Program-made: the position numbers and the translations under genes | Shown here: piece by piece, positions 1 to 8,149 of the stretch | Position numbering within the stretch: position 1 is the stretch's first letter | How the letters are laid out: every line of letters starts with the position of its first letter | Notes under the pieces: model-generated | Seen by the model: the letters and a program-made list of their open reading frames with translations, nothing else | Told to the model about the DNA's origin: nothing | Databases searched by the model: none | From: Candidatus Aminicenantota bacterium | Lineage (GTDB): Bacteria; Acidobacteriota; Aminicenantia; JAMOAD01 | Length of the DNA stretch: 64,000 nt | Reading direction: 5' to 3' | Assembly (NCBI GenBank): GCA_027061995.1 | Contig: JAMOUT010000057.1 | Location: 1 to 64,000 of the forward strand

Positions 1-45
1 GAAAGCTGCCCTGAGGCTTTTAGCTTTAAGCTTCGAAGCTTTTAT
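1..45. repeat. AGCTT-rich intergenic repeat patch (left copy)
   Basis: Short patch of iterated AAGCTT, GGCTTT and GAAGCT units before the first gene. The 12-mer TAAGCTTCGAAG at 27-38 recurs exactly at 1113-1124, on the other side of the gene at 58-1053. AGCTTTAAGCTTC (22-34) matches a 13-mer at 8237-8249 at 12 of 13 positions. The function is unknown; the patch looks like part of a dispersed degenerate repeat family. Confidence 0.5.
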
Positions 46-57
46 AAAGGAGACATT

Positions 58-1053
58 ATGGAGAACGGAGAATCGGGGATTAGGAATTTCGGAGTAAAAC
101 AGATTGCTTATCCCGTATTATTAATATTGTTTTTGTTATTCTTGTTTTCGGCTTGTAAAAGTCATAATGATAATCCTGTCTCACAGAGTTTTTCAATAAG
201 GGTTTATGTATCCGATACTTTCGATAATGGTTCATTAGATAATATTCCAGTAACATTAGAATGTGGAGGCATAGTTTATGATAAAGTTACAAGAGGAGGT
301 TTTACTAGGATTGATTTAGACAATCCTGCAAATTGTACATTAAAAGTTAATTTTAGCAATCAAGCAGGAACTCAAAATAGTGAATACATACCTTCTGTTA
401 TTGAAAATCTTACATTAACTGGTGGAAATGATATTAGAATTGATATTGTTAGAAAGAGTTATTTAAATCCTGAGGGTTACGATTGGAAGCATTTAATATA
501 TGCTTATAGGGGAAGTAATAGAGGTGGAGTAAATCAAGTTTGGACAAAGCAACCTAGTAGATGGATTGTTTATGATCCTAATAATAAATTAAAGAAGTAT
601 CCTGATCCAAAGAATAATGATGTATTTAATAATATAATGAAAGGATTTGATGCAATACAAGAATATACAAATGGTTTTATTAGAGCTCCTTCCAGAGATG
701 AGGTTGAGATTAAGTATGAAGGTCCAAATGGTGGTATAGATGGAAGTGTATATTTTATGATAACAGATGGAAATGCATGGGCAGCAGATTATGCAAATTC
801 CAATAATGAGATTTATAAAAGTGGGGCAGGGGCAGGACCAGGAGATGATACAGATACTTTAAGTGAATTAGTTTCATCAGTGCAAGGAGGAGATAATGAA
901 GCACCGAATATTGTCTCTATTATGATGGGAACTGGGAAAATATCTGATTATGATAGAATATGGGGGGAATTTAATTATTATAAAAGAGAACCAGGTTCTA
1001 GAATAGTTCTAAATGGACAATATGGTCATTTGTATGAATTAAGATTAAAGTAA
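58..1053 (+). CDS. Putative secreted lipoprotein, function unknown
   Basis: A 331-residue protein that I do not recognise. Residues 20-33 form a hydrophobic segment ending in FSAC, a lipobox with Cys33 as the probable lipidated residue, so it is likely an envelope-anchored lipoprotein. Residues about 45-130 look like a small beta-rich domain of the Ig-like or transthyretin-like type. The C-terminal 200 residues are rich in Asn, Gly, Asp and Tyr and contain no metal-protease HExxH motif. AAAGGAG lies 5-6 bases before the ATG and supports this start. The gene stands alone between two AGCTT-rich repeat patches sharing an exact 12-mer, and by eye has fewer GGG/CCC runs than the housekeeping genes. 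It could be an accessory or acquired gene. What is seen is the lipobox, Shine-Dalgarno site and flanking repeats; the rest is inference. Confidence 0.75.
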   Translation: MENGESGIRNFGVKQIAYPVLLILFLLFLFSACKSHNDNPVSQSFSIRVYVSDTFDNGSLDNIPVTLECGGIVYDKVTRGGFTRIDLDNPANCTLKVNFSNQAGTQNSEYIPSVIENLTLTGGNDIRIDIVRKSYLNPEGYDWKHLIYAYRGSNRGGVNQVWTKQPSRWIVYDPNNKLKKYPDPKNNDVFNNIMKGFDAIQEYTNGFIRAPSRDEVEIKYEGPNGGIDGSVYFMITDGNAWAADYANSNNEIYKSGAGAGPGDDTDTLSELVSSVQGGDNEAPNIVSIMMGTGKISDYDRIWGEFNYYKREPGSRIVLNGQYGHLYELRLK

Positions 1054-1300
1054 AGCCAAAAGCCTCGAAGCCTCCGTGGCAGCCCCGCACCAAATTCTGA
1101 AGCTTAAAGCCATAAGCTTCGAAGGCAGCTTCTTGGGCTTAAAGCTAATAAAGCATAAAGCTCTTGCTGTTTTGAGCTAAATATCTACAGTGCGGGATCT
1201 CCGCTACGCTCCGACTTCTTGGGATTAGAGCTAATAAAATCATTAAGCTTTTGTAGTTGGCTTTGAAAATAGCTCCGAGGCCGGTGAGGATGAAATCCGA
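1054..1300. repeat. AGCTT-rich intergenic repeat region
   Basis: A 300-base gap without a credible gene. It is filled with short units such as GAAGCTTAAAGCC, TAAGCTTCGAAG, AAAGCT and GGCTT, and is visibly more GC-rich than its surroundings. GAAGCTTAAAGCC at 1099-1111 is the exact reverse complement of the 13-mer at 8237-8249. The end carries the promoter of the next gene. Confidence 0.55.
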
Positions 1301-1309
1301 ACCTCCCGC

Positions 1310-1338
1310 TTGACAAAACAATGTTTCAAAGCTATATT
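1310..1338 (+). promoter_or_regulatory. Sigma70-type promoter of the Rpn-family gene
   Basis: TTGACA at 1310-1315, a 17-base spacer and TATATT at 1333-1338 form a near-consensus promoter. The predicted start near 1345 leaves a leader of about 11 bases that still contains GGAG before the ATG at 1356. Confidence 0.7.
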
Positions 1339-1355
1339 ATATTTGGAGTTATAGA

Positions 1356-2324
1356 ATGGGAAAAGTAGATAATATACATGATAAAATATTTAAGAAAGTA
1401 TTTTCGGAGAAAAAGAATGTTAAGGCATTCATGAAAGTGAGTTTACCCGAAGAGGTTAAGAATAATATAGATTTTAATAATATAGAAATAGACCCCAATG
1501 AATATATAACAACAGAGATGAGGGGATATTTTACAGATATAATAGTAAAGACAAGGATAAGAGGGGAGAAAAAGGAAAAAGGAAAAGAGAAGGGAGAAAT
1601 AATCCCGACGGATATATATTTATTATTTGAACATAAGAGTTATCAAAGTGAAAAGATATTATTTCAATTATTAAGATATATGTATATGATGTGGGAGAAA
1701 GATATAAAAGAGGGAAAAAAGCTGAGAGTAATACTTCCTTTTGTCTTTTATCACGGAAGAGGGAAATGGAAGGTAAAGAGGGAGTTTAATGAAATCTTTA
1801 ATATACCGGAAGGGATAAAGAGATATACATTAAATTACAGATATATGTTATTTGATGCGAATGAGTGGGATTTAAAGGATATGGAGAATAAAGAGTTAAG
1901 AAAGAATATAGTATTGTTAAGTATGTTAATATTAATGAAGAGCGGTAAGAGAGGAGATATAGACAGTATAGAGAGGGTAATTGAATTGTGGAGAGAAATG
2001 GGAGTAGTGGGAAAGGAGGAATATGTAAGAGTGTTTTTAACATATATAATGGAAACAAAAGATATAAAAGAAGAGAAATTAATAAAGATAATAGAAGAAA
2101 AAAAAATAGGAGGTGAGATAATGCCAACATTAGCGAACAGGTTAAGAGAAGAGGGATATAATAAAGGGATACAAGAGGGGATAGAGAAAGGGATCTATGA
2201 GGATAAAAAAAAGGTTGCAAAGAATATGTTGATGAGAGGATTGGATGAAGAGTTGGTTTCCGAAGTAACAGGCTTGAGTGAAAAGGAGGTAAAGGAAATT
2301 AGGAAAGAGATAAAGAAAAACTGA
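1356..2324 (+). CDS. Rpn/YhgA-family PD-(D/E)XK nuclease (putative transposase-like)
   Basis: A 322-residue member of the Rpn family (recombination-promoting nuclease, PF04754-like, often labelled putative transposase). The N-terminus has the family's HDKIFKKVFSEKKNVKAFMK-type opening, and residues about 85-95 carry TDIYLLFEHKS, where the Glu and Lys fit the PD-(D/E)XK active site. A basic helical region follows, and the C-terminus (KGIQEGIEKGIYEDKKK, then a short helix-turn-helix-like end) is typical of the family. Family members studied in E. coli are DNA endonucleases that stimulate RecA-independent recombination and move as copies between loci. Here the gene is single, with its own strong promoter and a hairpin downstream. 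It sits in the accessory stretch between repeat patches. Family assignment is firm; its role here is inferred. Confidence 0.88.
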   Translation: MGKVDNIHDKIFKKVFSEKKNVKAFMKVSLPEEVKNNIDFNNIEIDPNEYITTEMRGYFTDIIVKTRIRGEKKEKGKEKGEIIPTDIYLLFEHKSYQSEKILFQLLRYMYMMWEKDIKEGKKLRVILPFVFYHGRGKWKVKREFNEIFNIPEGIKRYTLNYRYMLFDANEWDLKDMENKELRKNIVLLSMLILMKSGKRGDIDSIERVIELWREMGVVGKEEYVRVFLTYIMETKDIKEEKLIKIIEEKKIGGEIMPTLANRLREEGYNKGIQEGIEKGIYEDKKKVAKNMLMRGLDEELVSEVTGLSEKEVKEIRKEIKKN

Positions 2325-2455
2325 TTAAAGCCGAGCAGTAGTTTTTATTTGCAAAAGTTTGCACGGTTTTAAAGAGCTGGGACAGCTGCTCGGTTTTTAT
2401 TAATTCATAATTCAATATTTATAATTCAAAATTATTATTTAATGCTCGGCTTTAA
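2325..2455. repeat. 131-bp segment bounded by a perfect 13-bp inverted repeat
   Basis: TTAAAGCCGAGCA at 2325-2337 is the exact reverse complement of TGCTCGGCTTTAA at 2443-2455. Inside lie a second copy of the arm (CTGCTCGG, 2386-2393), the small palindrome GCAAAAGTTTGC (2351-2362) and AGCTGGGACAGCT. The segment begins directly after the Rpn stop codon. It may be a small non-autonomous element or simply nested terminators. Confidence 0.5.
2331..2400 (+). terminator. Probable terminator of the Rpn gene
   Basis: The arm CCGAGCAG (2331-2338) pairs with CTGCTCGG (2386-2393) and is followed by TTTTTATT. The loop is long (47 bases) but contains its own hairpin GCAAAAGTTTGC, so a branched stem-loop plus U-tract is plausible. 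Confidence 0.5.
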
Positions 2456-2541
2456 AGATTCCTCTTTATTTAATATTTTATCCTTGTTTATTCGGTTTTT
2501 TCATTACTCGAGGTTTTGAGTTCAAAACTTAAAAATTGCCC

Positions 2542-2589
2542 CTTAAATAAAAAAGGGCTTTAAACCCTTTAAAGAGTTTAAAGCCCTTT
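2542..2589 (-). terminator. Rho-independent terminator of the cold-shock gene
   Basis: On the minus strand a 14-bp perfect stem (2576-2589 with 2552-2565, core AAAGGGCTTTAAAC) encloses a 10-base loop and runs into TTTTTTATTTAA. It ends transcription from the cold-shock gene at 2606-2806. Confidence 0.85.
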
Positions 2590-2605
2590 AAGTCAGAAAT
2601 GGATT

Positions 2606-2806
2606 TTATAGTTTGACTACGTTAGCTGCGTAATCCCCTTTTTCATTATGACGAATTTCAAATTCAACACTTTGTCCTTCGTCTAATGATTTGAAACCAT
2701 CTTCCTGAATTTCACTGTGGTGCACAAAGATATCTTTACCATCTTCGATCTGGATAAATCCATATCCTTTCTTTGCATCAAACCACTTAACGGTTCCTTT
2801 AGTCAT
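2606..2806 (-). CDS. csp: Cold-shock protein (CspA family)
   Basis: A 66-residue single cold-shock domain, the full length of the family. The RNA-binding motifs are intact: KGYGFIQ (RNP1) and DIFVHH (RNP2), with the start [18 protein letters not shown] typical of these proteins. Csp proteins are cytoplasmic single-strand RNA/DNA chaperones that melt mRNA structure, some induced at low temperature and some constitutive. GGAGG lies 9 bases before the ATG. A near-perfect promoter about 115 bases upstream gives a leader of about 108 bases, and long structured leaders are characteristic of cold-inducible csp mRNAs. A strong terminator follows, so it is monocistronic. The family is certain; cold induction is inferred from the leader length. 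Confidence 0.97.
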   Translation of the reverse strand: MTKGTVKWFDAKKGYGFIQIEDGKDIFVHHSEIQEDGFKSLDEGQSVEFEIRHNEKGDYAANVVKL

Positions 2807-2920
2807 CTCGGTTTACCTCCGTAAAAAATTTAAACAGTAAACTAAGGGGAATTTAATAAGATTGAGAGAAATAACTCTTATGACTTAATAAAAATCACAC
2901 CTTACTTACTATAATAAACT

Positions 2921-2949
2921 ATTATACATTAAGAAACACAAAAAGTCAA
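2921..2949 (-). promoter_or_regulatory. Promoter of the cold-shock gene, with long 5' leader
   Basis: On the minus strand TTGACT (2949-2944), a 17-base spacer and consensus TATAAT (2926-2921). The predicted start near 2914 leaves a leader of about 108 bases before the ATG at 2806, as expected for a cold-shock mRNA. Confidence 0.75.
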
Positions 2950-3174
2950 AAAATAAACTGATTTTAGAAAATATTATGGTAAAACAATTTATTTATTATT
3001 TAAAAGTCGTTAAGAATCCATGAGTTATTTAGCCAAGGCAAATGCGGGTTATTAGTTTTCGATAATTTCAGGAAAAGCCGAGGCTTAATACAGCTCGCTC
3101 TTTTCCCGTATTCGCTCTGCTCACTGCATTTTCCCCTCCCAAGTTGAAATTTTCATTAGTTTTGTTTCATCCTC
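2950..3174. other. Intergenic stretch without a gene
   Basis: Part of the 400-base gap between the cold-shock gene and the ABC transporter. It holds the palindrome AAGCC-GA-GGCTT (3075-3086) and an unusually GC-rich, CTC/CGC-containing patch at about 3090-3140. I see no reading frame with a ribosome binding site and no convincing RNA fold. Confidence 0.4.
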
Positions 3175-3203
3175 TTGACAAAACCTCGAAATTTTATTAA
3201 TTT
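3175..3203 (+). promoter_or_regulatory. Promoter of the ABC exporter operon; mRNA probably leaderless
   Basis: TTGACA at 3175-3180 is followed by A/T-rich -10 candidates (TATTAA 3195-3200 or TAATTT 3198-3203). The ATG at 3209 lies only 5-8 bases downstream and has no Shine-Dalgarno site. The -35 box is perfect; the exact -10 box is uncertain. Confidence 0.5.
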
Positions 3204-3208
3204 CTCAT

Positions 3209-4081
3209 ATGTTTGCAATAGAGTTTGAAAATGTTTCTAAAGTCTATAAAAAGGACTTTAAAACCATAGATGCTGTTAGAAACATCTCATTGAAAGTTCC
3301 TGTAAATTCGATTTTCTCGATTATAGGTCCCAATGGAGCCGGCAAAACAACATCTCTTAAAATGATTACCGGTATAACACCCGTAACAAAAGGGAAAATC
3401 AGAGTTTTCGGAAAAGAGAAATTTAATAGTGATACAAAAAAGTTGTTCGGTTTTCTTCCGGAACACCCCTCTTTCTTCTCAAATATTACCCCGTGGGAAT
3501 TTCTCGGGTTTGTCCTTTTTACTTCCGAGGGGAAGATAGATAAACAAAAGATTGATTCAGCGCTTGAACGAGTGGGGCTTTCAGAAGAAAAAGATGAAAA
3601 GGTGAGAAAATTTTCAAAAGGGATGGTGCAGAGACTCGGGATAGCGCAAGCCATAATACATAACCCTGAAATTATTATCCTTGATGAACCTTTCTCGGGG
3701 CTTGATCCGATAGCAAAAGAGAAACTGAAGAAGATAATATTTTCTCTCTATGACAGGGGGAAAACAATAATATTAAGCTCACACAATTTAACGGATATAG
3801 AAAATCTTTCAACTCATATATCACTTATCAGGAAAGGGGAACTTATGTTATCCGAAGATATAGAAACTCTTAAAGATAAAGCTGTTTATTTTGTGGAATT
3901 CAGGGGTGATATTGATGAATGGGAGACCATTGGAATAGAGAAAAAAGGGGGAAGAAGATTTATCTCTCTTAAGGATAAAAATACGCTTTGGAGATTTCTT
4001 GAATTTCTGAAAAAACAAAAATTTGAAATCATCTCGGTTAATCTCAGTTTTAAAAATTATCTTGAGGAGTTTTACGGATGA
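3209..4081 (+). CDS. ABC transporter ATP-binding protein
   Basis: A 290-residue cytoplasmic ATPase that would power the permease encoded next. Walker A GPNGAGKT is near residues 40-47, the signature FSKGMVQRLG near 135-144, Walker B IIILDEP near 155-161, and the switch His is in LSSHN. It belongs to the DrrA/CcmA/NosF-like group that pairs with ABC-2 permeases; the substrate cannot be read from sequence. The last 70 residues form the accessory C-terminal domain common in this group. The permease gene overlaps its stop codon by 4 bases and the secreted nuclease-like gene overlaps the permease in the same way, so the three genes form an operon. The start codon has no ribosome binding site and sits just below the -10 box, which suggests a leaderless mRNA. 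Confidence 0.93.
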   Translation: MFAIEFENVSKVYKKDFKTIDAVRNISLKVPVNSIFSIIGPNGAGKTTSLKMITGITPVTKGKIRVFGKEKFNSDTKKLFGFLPEHPSFFSNITPWEFLGFVLFTSEGKIDKQKIDSALERVGLSEEKDEKVRKFSKGMVQRLGIAQAIIHNPEIIILDEPFSGLDPIAKEKLKKIIFSLYDRGKTIILSSHNLTDIENLSTHISLIRKGELMLSEDIETLKDKAVYFVEFRGDIDEWETIGIEKKGGRRFISLKDKNTLWRFLEFLKKQKFEIISVNLSFKNYLEEFYG

Positions 4082-4845
4082 GAAAACTCCTTTTTACATC
4101 GGGAATTATCATTAAAGAGATTATAAGGGATAAGTTCTTCTATTTTCTGAGTTTCGGAGGGATTCTTTTTTTCCTTTTAACTTTAATATTTAATGAGATG
4201 GTTGTCGGTGAGGCTGCAAAAGTTACAAAAGATCTTACCCTCTCTTCAATATCTCTGTTTAATTTTATCTTTTTGTTGATTTACGGAACGAGAATTATCT
4301 CTAAAGAGATTGAAACAAAATCAATATATACGATTCTTATAAGACCTTTTAAAAGATGGGAATATCTGTTCTCTAATCTTATCGCACTTTTTATATCAAT
4401 CCTAATGCTGGATTTTTTTCTCTCCATTCTCGGTATTATGACCATAAAAATATTTTACGGTGAATTTTGGTTTGCTCCCGTATTAAAACATCTGTTTTTT
4501 TCATCTTTGGAAAGTATTGTCCTGATAAGTTTTGTTTTACTGTTTTCAACGGTTTTCTCCTCTTCCCTTTCTTTGATTCTTTTTTTGCTTACCTATTTTA
4601 TCGGACATTCCATTGATGAGAGTCTCAGAAGTATGGCTTCCGGCAGCGGAGTGGCAATGAAACCGATTGTAAACATTATAAAATTTATTATGCCGAATCT
4701 TGCGTTTTTTGATTATAAAACACAGCTTTTATACGGATTAAAATTCCCTGAGAATATCTATTATTATTCTGTTTTATATGCCATATCATACGGAATTATC
4801 ATATTTTTAATTAGTGTTTATTTTTTTAAAAAGAGGGAATTATGA
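4078..4845 (+). CDS. ABC-2 type permease subunit
   Basis: A 255-residue integral membrane protein with about six hydrophobic segments, the usual size and layout of ABC-2 permeases of the NosY type. After the first membrane segment (about residues 20-40) comes a cytoplasmic stretch with KEIETKSIYTILIRPFKR, which matches the conserved permease/ATPase coupling region of the family. Its start overlaps the ATPase stop codon by 4 bases and its end overlaps the next gene by 4, indicating translational coupling. It should form a dimeric channel with the preceding ATPase. The direction is most likely export; the substrate is unknown. The nearby exported nuclease-like protein and the molybdopterin enzyme are possible functional partners but nothing in the sequence proves it. 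Confidence 0.88.
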   Translation: MRKLLFTSGIIIKEIIRDKFFYFLSFGGILFFLLTLIFNEMVVGEAAKVTKDLTLSSISLFNFIFLLIYGTRIISKEIETKSIYTILIRPFKRWEYLFSNLIALFISILMLDFFLSILGIMTIKIFYGEFWFAPVLKHLFFSSLESIVLISFVLLFSTVFSSSLSLILFLLTYFIGHSIDESLRSMASGSGVAMKPIVNIIKFIMPNLAFFDYKTQLLYGLKFPENIYYYSVLYAISYGIIIFLISVYFFKKREL

Positions 4846-6218
4846 AAAAAACCGTAAAAATATTATTAATATTTTTGTTCTTGTTTTCGATAATATTTGT
4901 TTATGCTGTATCAAATATCAATTTATCTGATATTAGGGAAACCGTGAAAACCCCAGAGGAATATCTTTTAATTCCTTCGGGGCGGTATATTAAAATTCTC
5001 TCACTCGGTGAAGAGGAACTTTTAGGAGATTATATACTTTCAAGAGCTTTAACATACTATGGGAAACACTATTTTGAAAGGGGATATCCGTATAAAAATC
5101 TTTATGATTTTTTTAACGGGGTCAGTGATATTGATAATTTTAATAAACAAGCATATATGATGGGAGCAAGACTTTTATCTGACAGATATCCTCATAAAGG
5201 AAACAAAATATTAAGAAAAGGGATGAGGTTTTTACCGAATTCTTGGAAGCTTCCCGAGCTTGCCGGTTTTATATATTATCATAATATACGGGACAAATAC
5301 CTTGCCGCAAAATATTATGAGATAGCTTCTCAAAAACCTTTCCGCCCCCCTTTTGTTCCCTCCCTTTCATCGAAATTTTATGCTGAGGGGGGAGATCTCG
5401 AAGATGCAATAAAAGTTTTATATAGTTTTTATTCAACAACAAAGGATAAAAGATTAAAAAAATCATTTAAACGGGATATTGAAAACCTGAATGCCGAGCT
5501 TACATTAAGAAAAGGTTGGAAAACCGGCAAAGTGGTAAAGGTTGTTGACGGTGACAGTATGTTTATAAGAACGGAAACAGGGAAAAAGGTTGAAGTCAGA
5601 ATAATAGGGATTAATGCATTCGAGCTTCACGGAACCGATGAGAAAAAACTTACATTCGGTTGGATGGGAAAAGAGTTTGCATATTATAATCTTATGAATA
5701 AAAAGGTTCATTATAATCTCGGTGGCGACAGATACGACAGATACGGAAGAATGCTTATATATCTTTGGTATGATAATAATAAATTATACAATTATGAGAT
5801 AGTTAAAAGAGGTTTTGCAAAAGCTTTTTTAAGATATGATTTTAATAAGATAATAAAAAGAAAGATAAAAGAGGCTGAAAAAATCGCCAAAATCAATAAA
5901 AGAGGGTTATGGGGTTTTGATATTATTCCCCCCATAAAAAAACTTTCATATATATATGATGCTGTCGGGGATTTGGTTAGAGTTGAATTTAAAGTTTACA
6001 ATGTTCATTGGGGCAGAAAAAATATATATATTAATTCTTCCCGTGATTACAGACATAGTTTTAAACTTGTTATACCGAGATGGGCGGAAAACAGATTTTC
6101 TCCCCCCCTTTCAAGTTTAAGAAACAGAAGAATTGAGGTTATAGGTTTTGTCTCCGAATATAGGGGAGTGCCTGAGATAAGAGTTTATGAAAATATTCAA
6201 ATTAAAGTTTTGAGGTAA
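4842..6218 (+). CDS. Exported SNase-domain protein with TPR-like and OB-like regions
   Basis: A 458-residue protein with an N-terminal hydrophobic segment (residues 6-24), so probably exported or membrane anchored. Residues about 60-210 are helical and TPR-like. Residues about 224-360 form a staphylococcal-nuclease-like domain (VVDGD, then RIIGINAFE, DRYGR, and the closing AKINKRGLWG). The family motif RxIGIDxPE reads RIIGINAFE here, so the calcium-binding Asp equivalent to D40 is Asn, while the Arg and Glu equivalents are kept; activity may be reduced or altered. The last 80 residues (about 375-458) resemble an OB-fold, ending VIGFVSEYRGVPEIRV. The gene overlaps the ABC permease by 4 bases, so it is co-expressed with that exporter. 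A role in envelope nucleic-acid processing is only a guess. Confidence 0.8.
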   Translation: MKKTVKILLIFLFLFSIIFVYAVSNINLSDIRETVKTPEEYLLIPSGRYIKILSLGEEELLGDYILSRALTYYGKHYFERGYPYKNLYDFFNGVSDIDNFNKQAYMMGARLLSDRYPHKGNKILRKGMRFLPNSWKLPELAGFIYYHNIRDKYLAAKYYEIASQKPFRPPFVPSLSSKFYAEGGDLEDAIKVLYSFYSTTKDKRLKKSFKRDIENLNAELTLRKGWKTGKVVKVVDGDSMFIRTETGKKVEVRIIGINAFELHGTDEKKLTFGWMGKEFAYYNLMNKKVHYNLGGDRYDRYGRMLIYLWYDNNKLYNYEIVKRGFAKAFLRYDFNKIIKRKIKEAEKIAKINKRGLWGFDIIPPIKKLSYIYDAVGDLVRVEFKVYNVHWGRKNIYINSSRDYRHSFKLVIPRWAENRFSPPLSSLRNRRIEVIGFVSEYRGVPEIRVYENIQIKVLR

Positions 6219-6220
6219 TT

Positions 6221-8107
6221 ATGGCAAAATATTTTACGACTTGTTTAAGAGATTGTTATGACACATGTCTTATTGAGTCAACCTATTTGAAAAAAGAGAT
6301 TAAAGAGATAAAAGGGGTGGAAAATCATCCTGTTACATCGGGTTTTTTATGTCCCAAGGGTAATAAATTACTCTCGTATTACAAACATGAGACAAGGATA
6401 AAAACCCCTCTTGCCGGGCAATTCCTTAATTGGCAGAATGTAAGTTGGGAAAAAGCTCTTAAAATCATAGCCGATAGAATAGAAAAATATCCCGATAAAA
6501 TAGGTTTTTATTCTTATTACGGAAGCACGGGGATTATAAGTAAAAATTTTCCGCAAAGATTTTTCAGAAAGATAGGTGCCATGGGTTTTGAATCCTCTAT
6601 CTGTGACAGAAACGGACGGGAAGTTTTAAAAGCGATGAATTATCAGGGCTATCAGTTATATCCCGAAGATATCGAAAATCATAAACAGGTTATAATATGG
6701 GGGGCGAACCCAAAGTGGAGTTCGCTTCATCATTGGTTTCTTCTTCTTAAACATAAATTAAGGATAATAGGGATAGATCCGATTAAAACCGTAACTTTAA
6801 AGGATGCTCATCAGGTTTTAAGACCGGAGCCTTCCTCCGATTGGTATCTTGCATACGGTATTGCAAAATTGATGATTGAAAATGGGGATGCGGATGAAGA
6901 TTATATAAGAGATAATGTTGCCGATTATGAGAAGATAAAAAAATGGATTACGGATAATATCTCAATCGAGGAAGTTCTCGGGAAAACAAAAGTAACGATA
7001 GAGCAGATTAATAAGTTCGTAAAAAACATTAAAAGATTTAAGCCCGGATATTTTTATATAGGATACGGGATTCAAAGACAGAGAAATGGTGGAGAGATAG
7101 TTCGTGCAATAGCAACTCTTGCTGCGATTGCAGGATATAAAATATTTTTTTCGAGAATGAGAGAAGATAAAAGGGGAACCGATTATGTTAGGGGGAGCTT
7201 TATAGGGGAATTGAATCAGGTTAACCAACTGCTTTTACCGGAAATGATTGAAAAAGGGGATATAAAAACACTGTTTGTGTTTAATTCAAATCCTGTTTCA
7301 ACAAGTCCCAATTCAAATAGAATAAAGGATGCGTTTTTAAAGGAAGATGTTTTTGTTATTGTATCCGATATATTTTTTACAGATACCGCCAAACTTGCAA
7401 ATGTTATTTTACCCTCTTCAACTTTTTTTGAATATTTTGATATTGCAACATCATTTTTTCATAATTATATTCAGGTTAATCAAAGAGTTGTTTCCCCTAT
7501 GTTTGAATCAAAAAGTAATTATGAACAATTCAAACTTATGGCAAAAGCAATAGGTTTAAAGGATGATTATCTGTTTGAGCCCGAGGAAGAGATAGCCGAA
7601 AAATATCTTTCATATTTCGGATATACTCTTAAAGTACTTAAAAAGGAGGGGTTTCTTGAGATTCCCGACAGGGAAAAGATTAATGGAAAAATAAAATTAT
7701 TGTTGAATGAAGATAATTTCCCCGAGTATCCTTTTTACGAGGAGGAACTTAAAGATGAAGATAGTTTAAGGCTTATATCTCCTGTCCACAGAGATCTTAT
7801 ATCTTCGCAGTATTATAAAATAACAACGAGCTTTCTTCCCGGAAGGATTTTTATCAATATAAATGATGCGAAAAAGCTTGATGTCAGATCGGGAGACAGG
7901 GTGCTTGTTTATAATGAAAAAGGTAAGGCGGAAATGAGTCTTGAGGTGAAAAATGAAGTTCCCGAAGGGGTTGCACTGATTTATAAAGCCCCGTGGGAAA
8001 GTTCCTCGGGATATTCTCCGAATATCTTTACCGAGGATAAACCACATCCGATCTATAGTGGTTCTCAATTCCATTCGAGTTTTATTAAGATAGAGAAAAT
8101 TAATTAA
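6221..8107 (+). CDS. Molybdopterin-dependent oxidoreductase (bis-MGD, [4Fe-4S])
   Basis: A 628-residue member of the DMSO reductase/formate dehydrogenase superfamily. The N-terminal iron-sulfur domain has C8, C12, C16 and C44 (CLRDCYDTC ... FLCPKG) as cluster ligands. The central molybdopterin domain follows, with IIWGANPKWSS and later VFNSNPVSTSPNSN. The C-terminal molydopterin-dinucleotide-binding domain spans about residues 500-620 (SGDRVLVYNEKGKA). Cys128 in SICDRNG lies where other members have the Mo-ligating Ser/Cys/Sec, but that needs alignment. No twin-arginine signal is present, so the protein is probably cytoplasmic. It starts 2 bases after the SNase gene, placing it at the end of the ABC operon. 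The substrate is unknown. No dedicated iron-sulfur or membrane subunit is adjacent. Confidence 0.9.
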   Translation: MAKYFTTCLRDCYDTCLIESTYLKKEIKEIKGVENHPVTSGFLCPKGNKLLSYYKHETRIKTPLAGQFLNWQNVSWEKALKIIADRIEKYPDKIGFYSYYGSTGIISKNFPQRFFRKIGAMGFESSICDRNGREVLKAMNYQGYQLYPEDIENHKQVIIWGANPKWSSLHHWFLLLKHKLRIIGIDPIKTVTLKDAHQVLRPEPSSDWYLAYGIAKLMIENGDADEDYIRDNVADYEKIKKWITDNISIEEVLGKTKVTIEQINKFVKNIKRFKPGYFYIGYGIQRQRNGGEIVRAIATLAAIAGYKIFFSRMREDKRGTDYVRGSFIGELNQVNQLLLPEMIEKGDIKTLFVFNSNPVSTSPNSNRIKDAFLKEDVFVIVSDIFFTDTAKLANVILPSSTFFEYFDIATSFFHNYIQVNQRVVSPMFESKSNYEQFKLMAKAIGLKDDYLFEPEEEIAEKYLSYFGYTLKVLKKEGFLEIPDREKINGKIKLLLNEDNFPEYPFYEEELKDEDSLRLISPVHRDLISSQYYKITTSFLPGRIFININDAKKLDVRSGDRVLVYNEKGKAEMSLEVKNEVPEGVALIYKAPWESSSGYSPNIFTEDKPHPIYSGSQFHSSFIKIEKIN

Positions 8108-8149
8108 CCCTACTTAATGTTTATATATATTAACTCAAAACTTTGAATA

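Noticed and set aside
1798-2220. 140-codon minus-strand frame inside the Rpn gene
   Set aside because: It is the low-complexity Leu/Ser/Tyr-rich mirror of a purine-rich gene, with no ribosome binding site and no family resemblance.
2807-2914. Riboswitch in the long leader before the cold-shock gene
   Set aside because: The leader is long but matches no riboswitch class I recognise, and a long leader is normal for csp genes.
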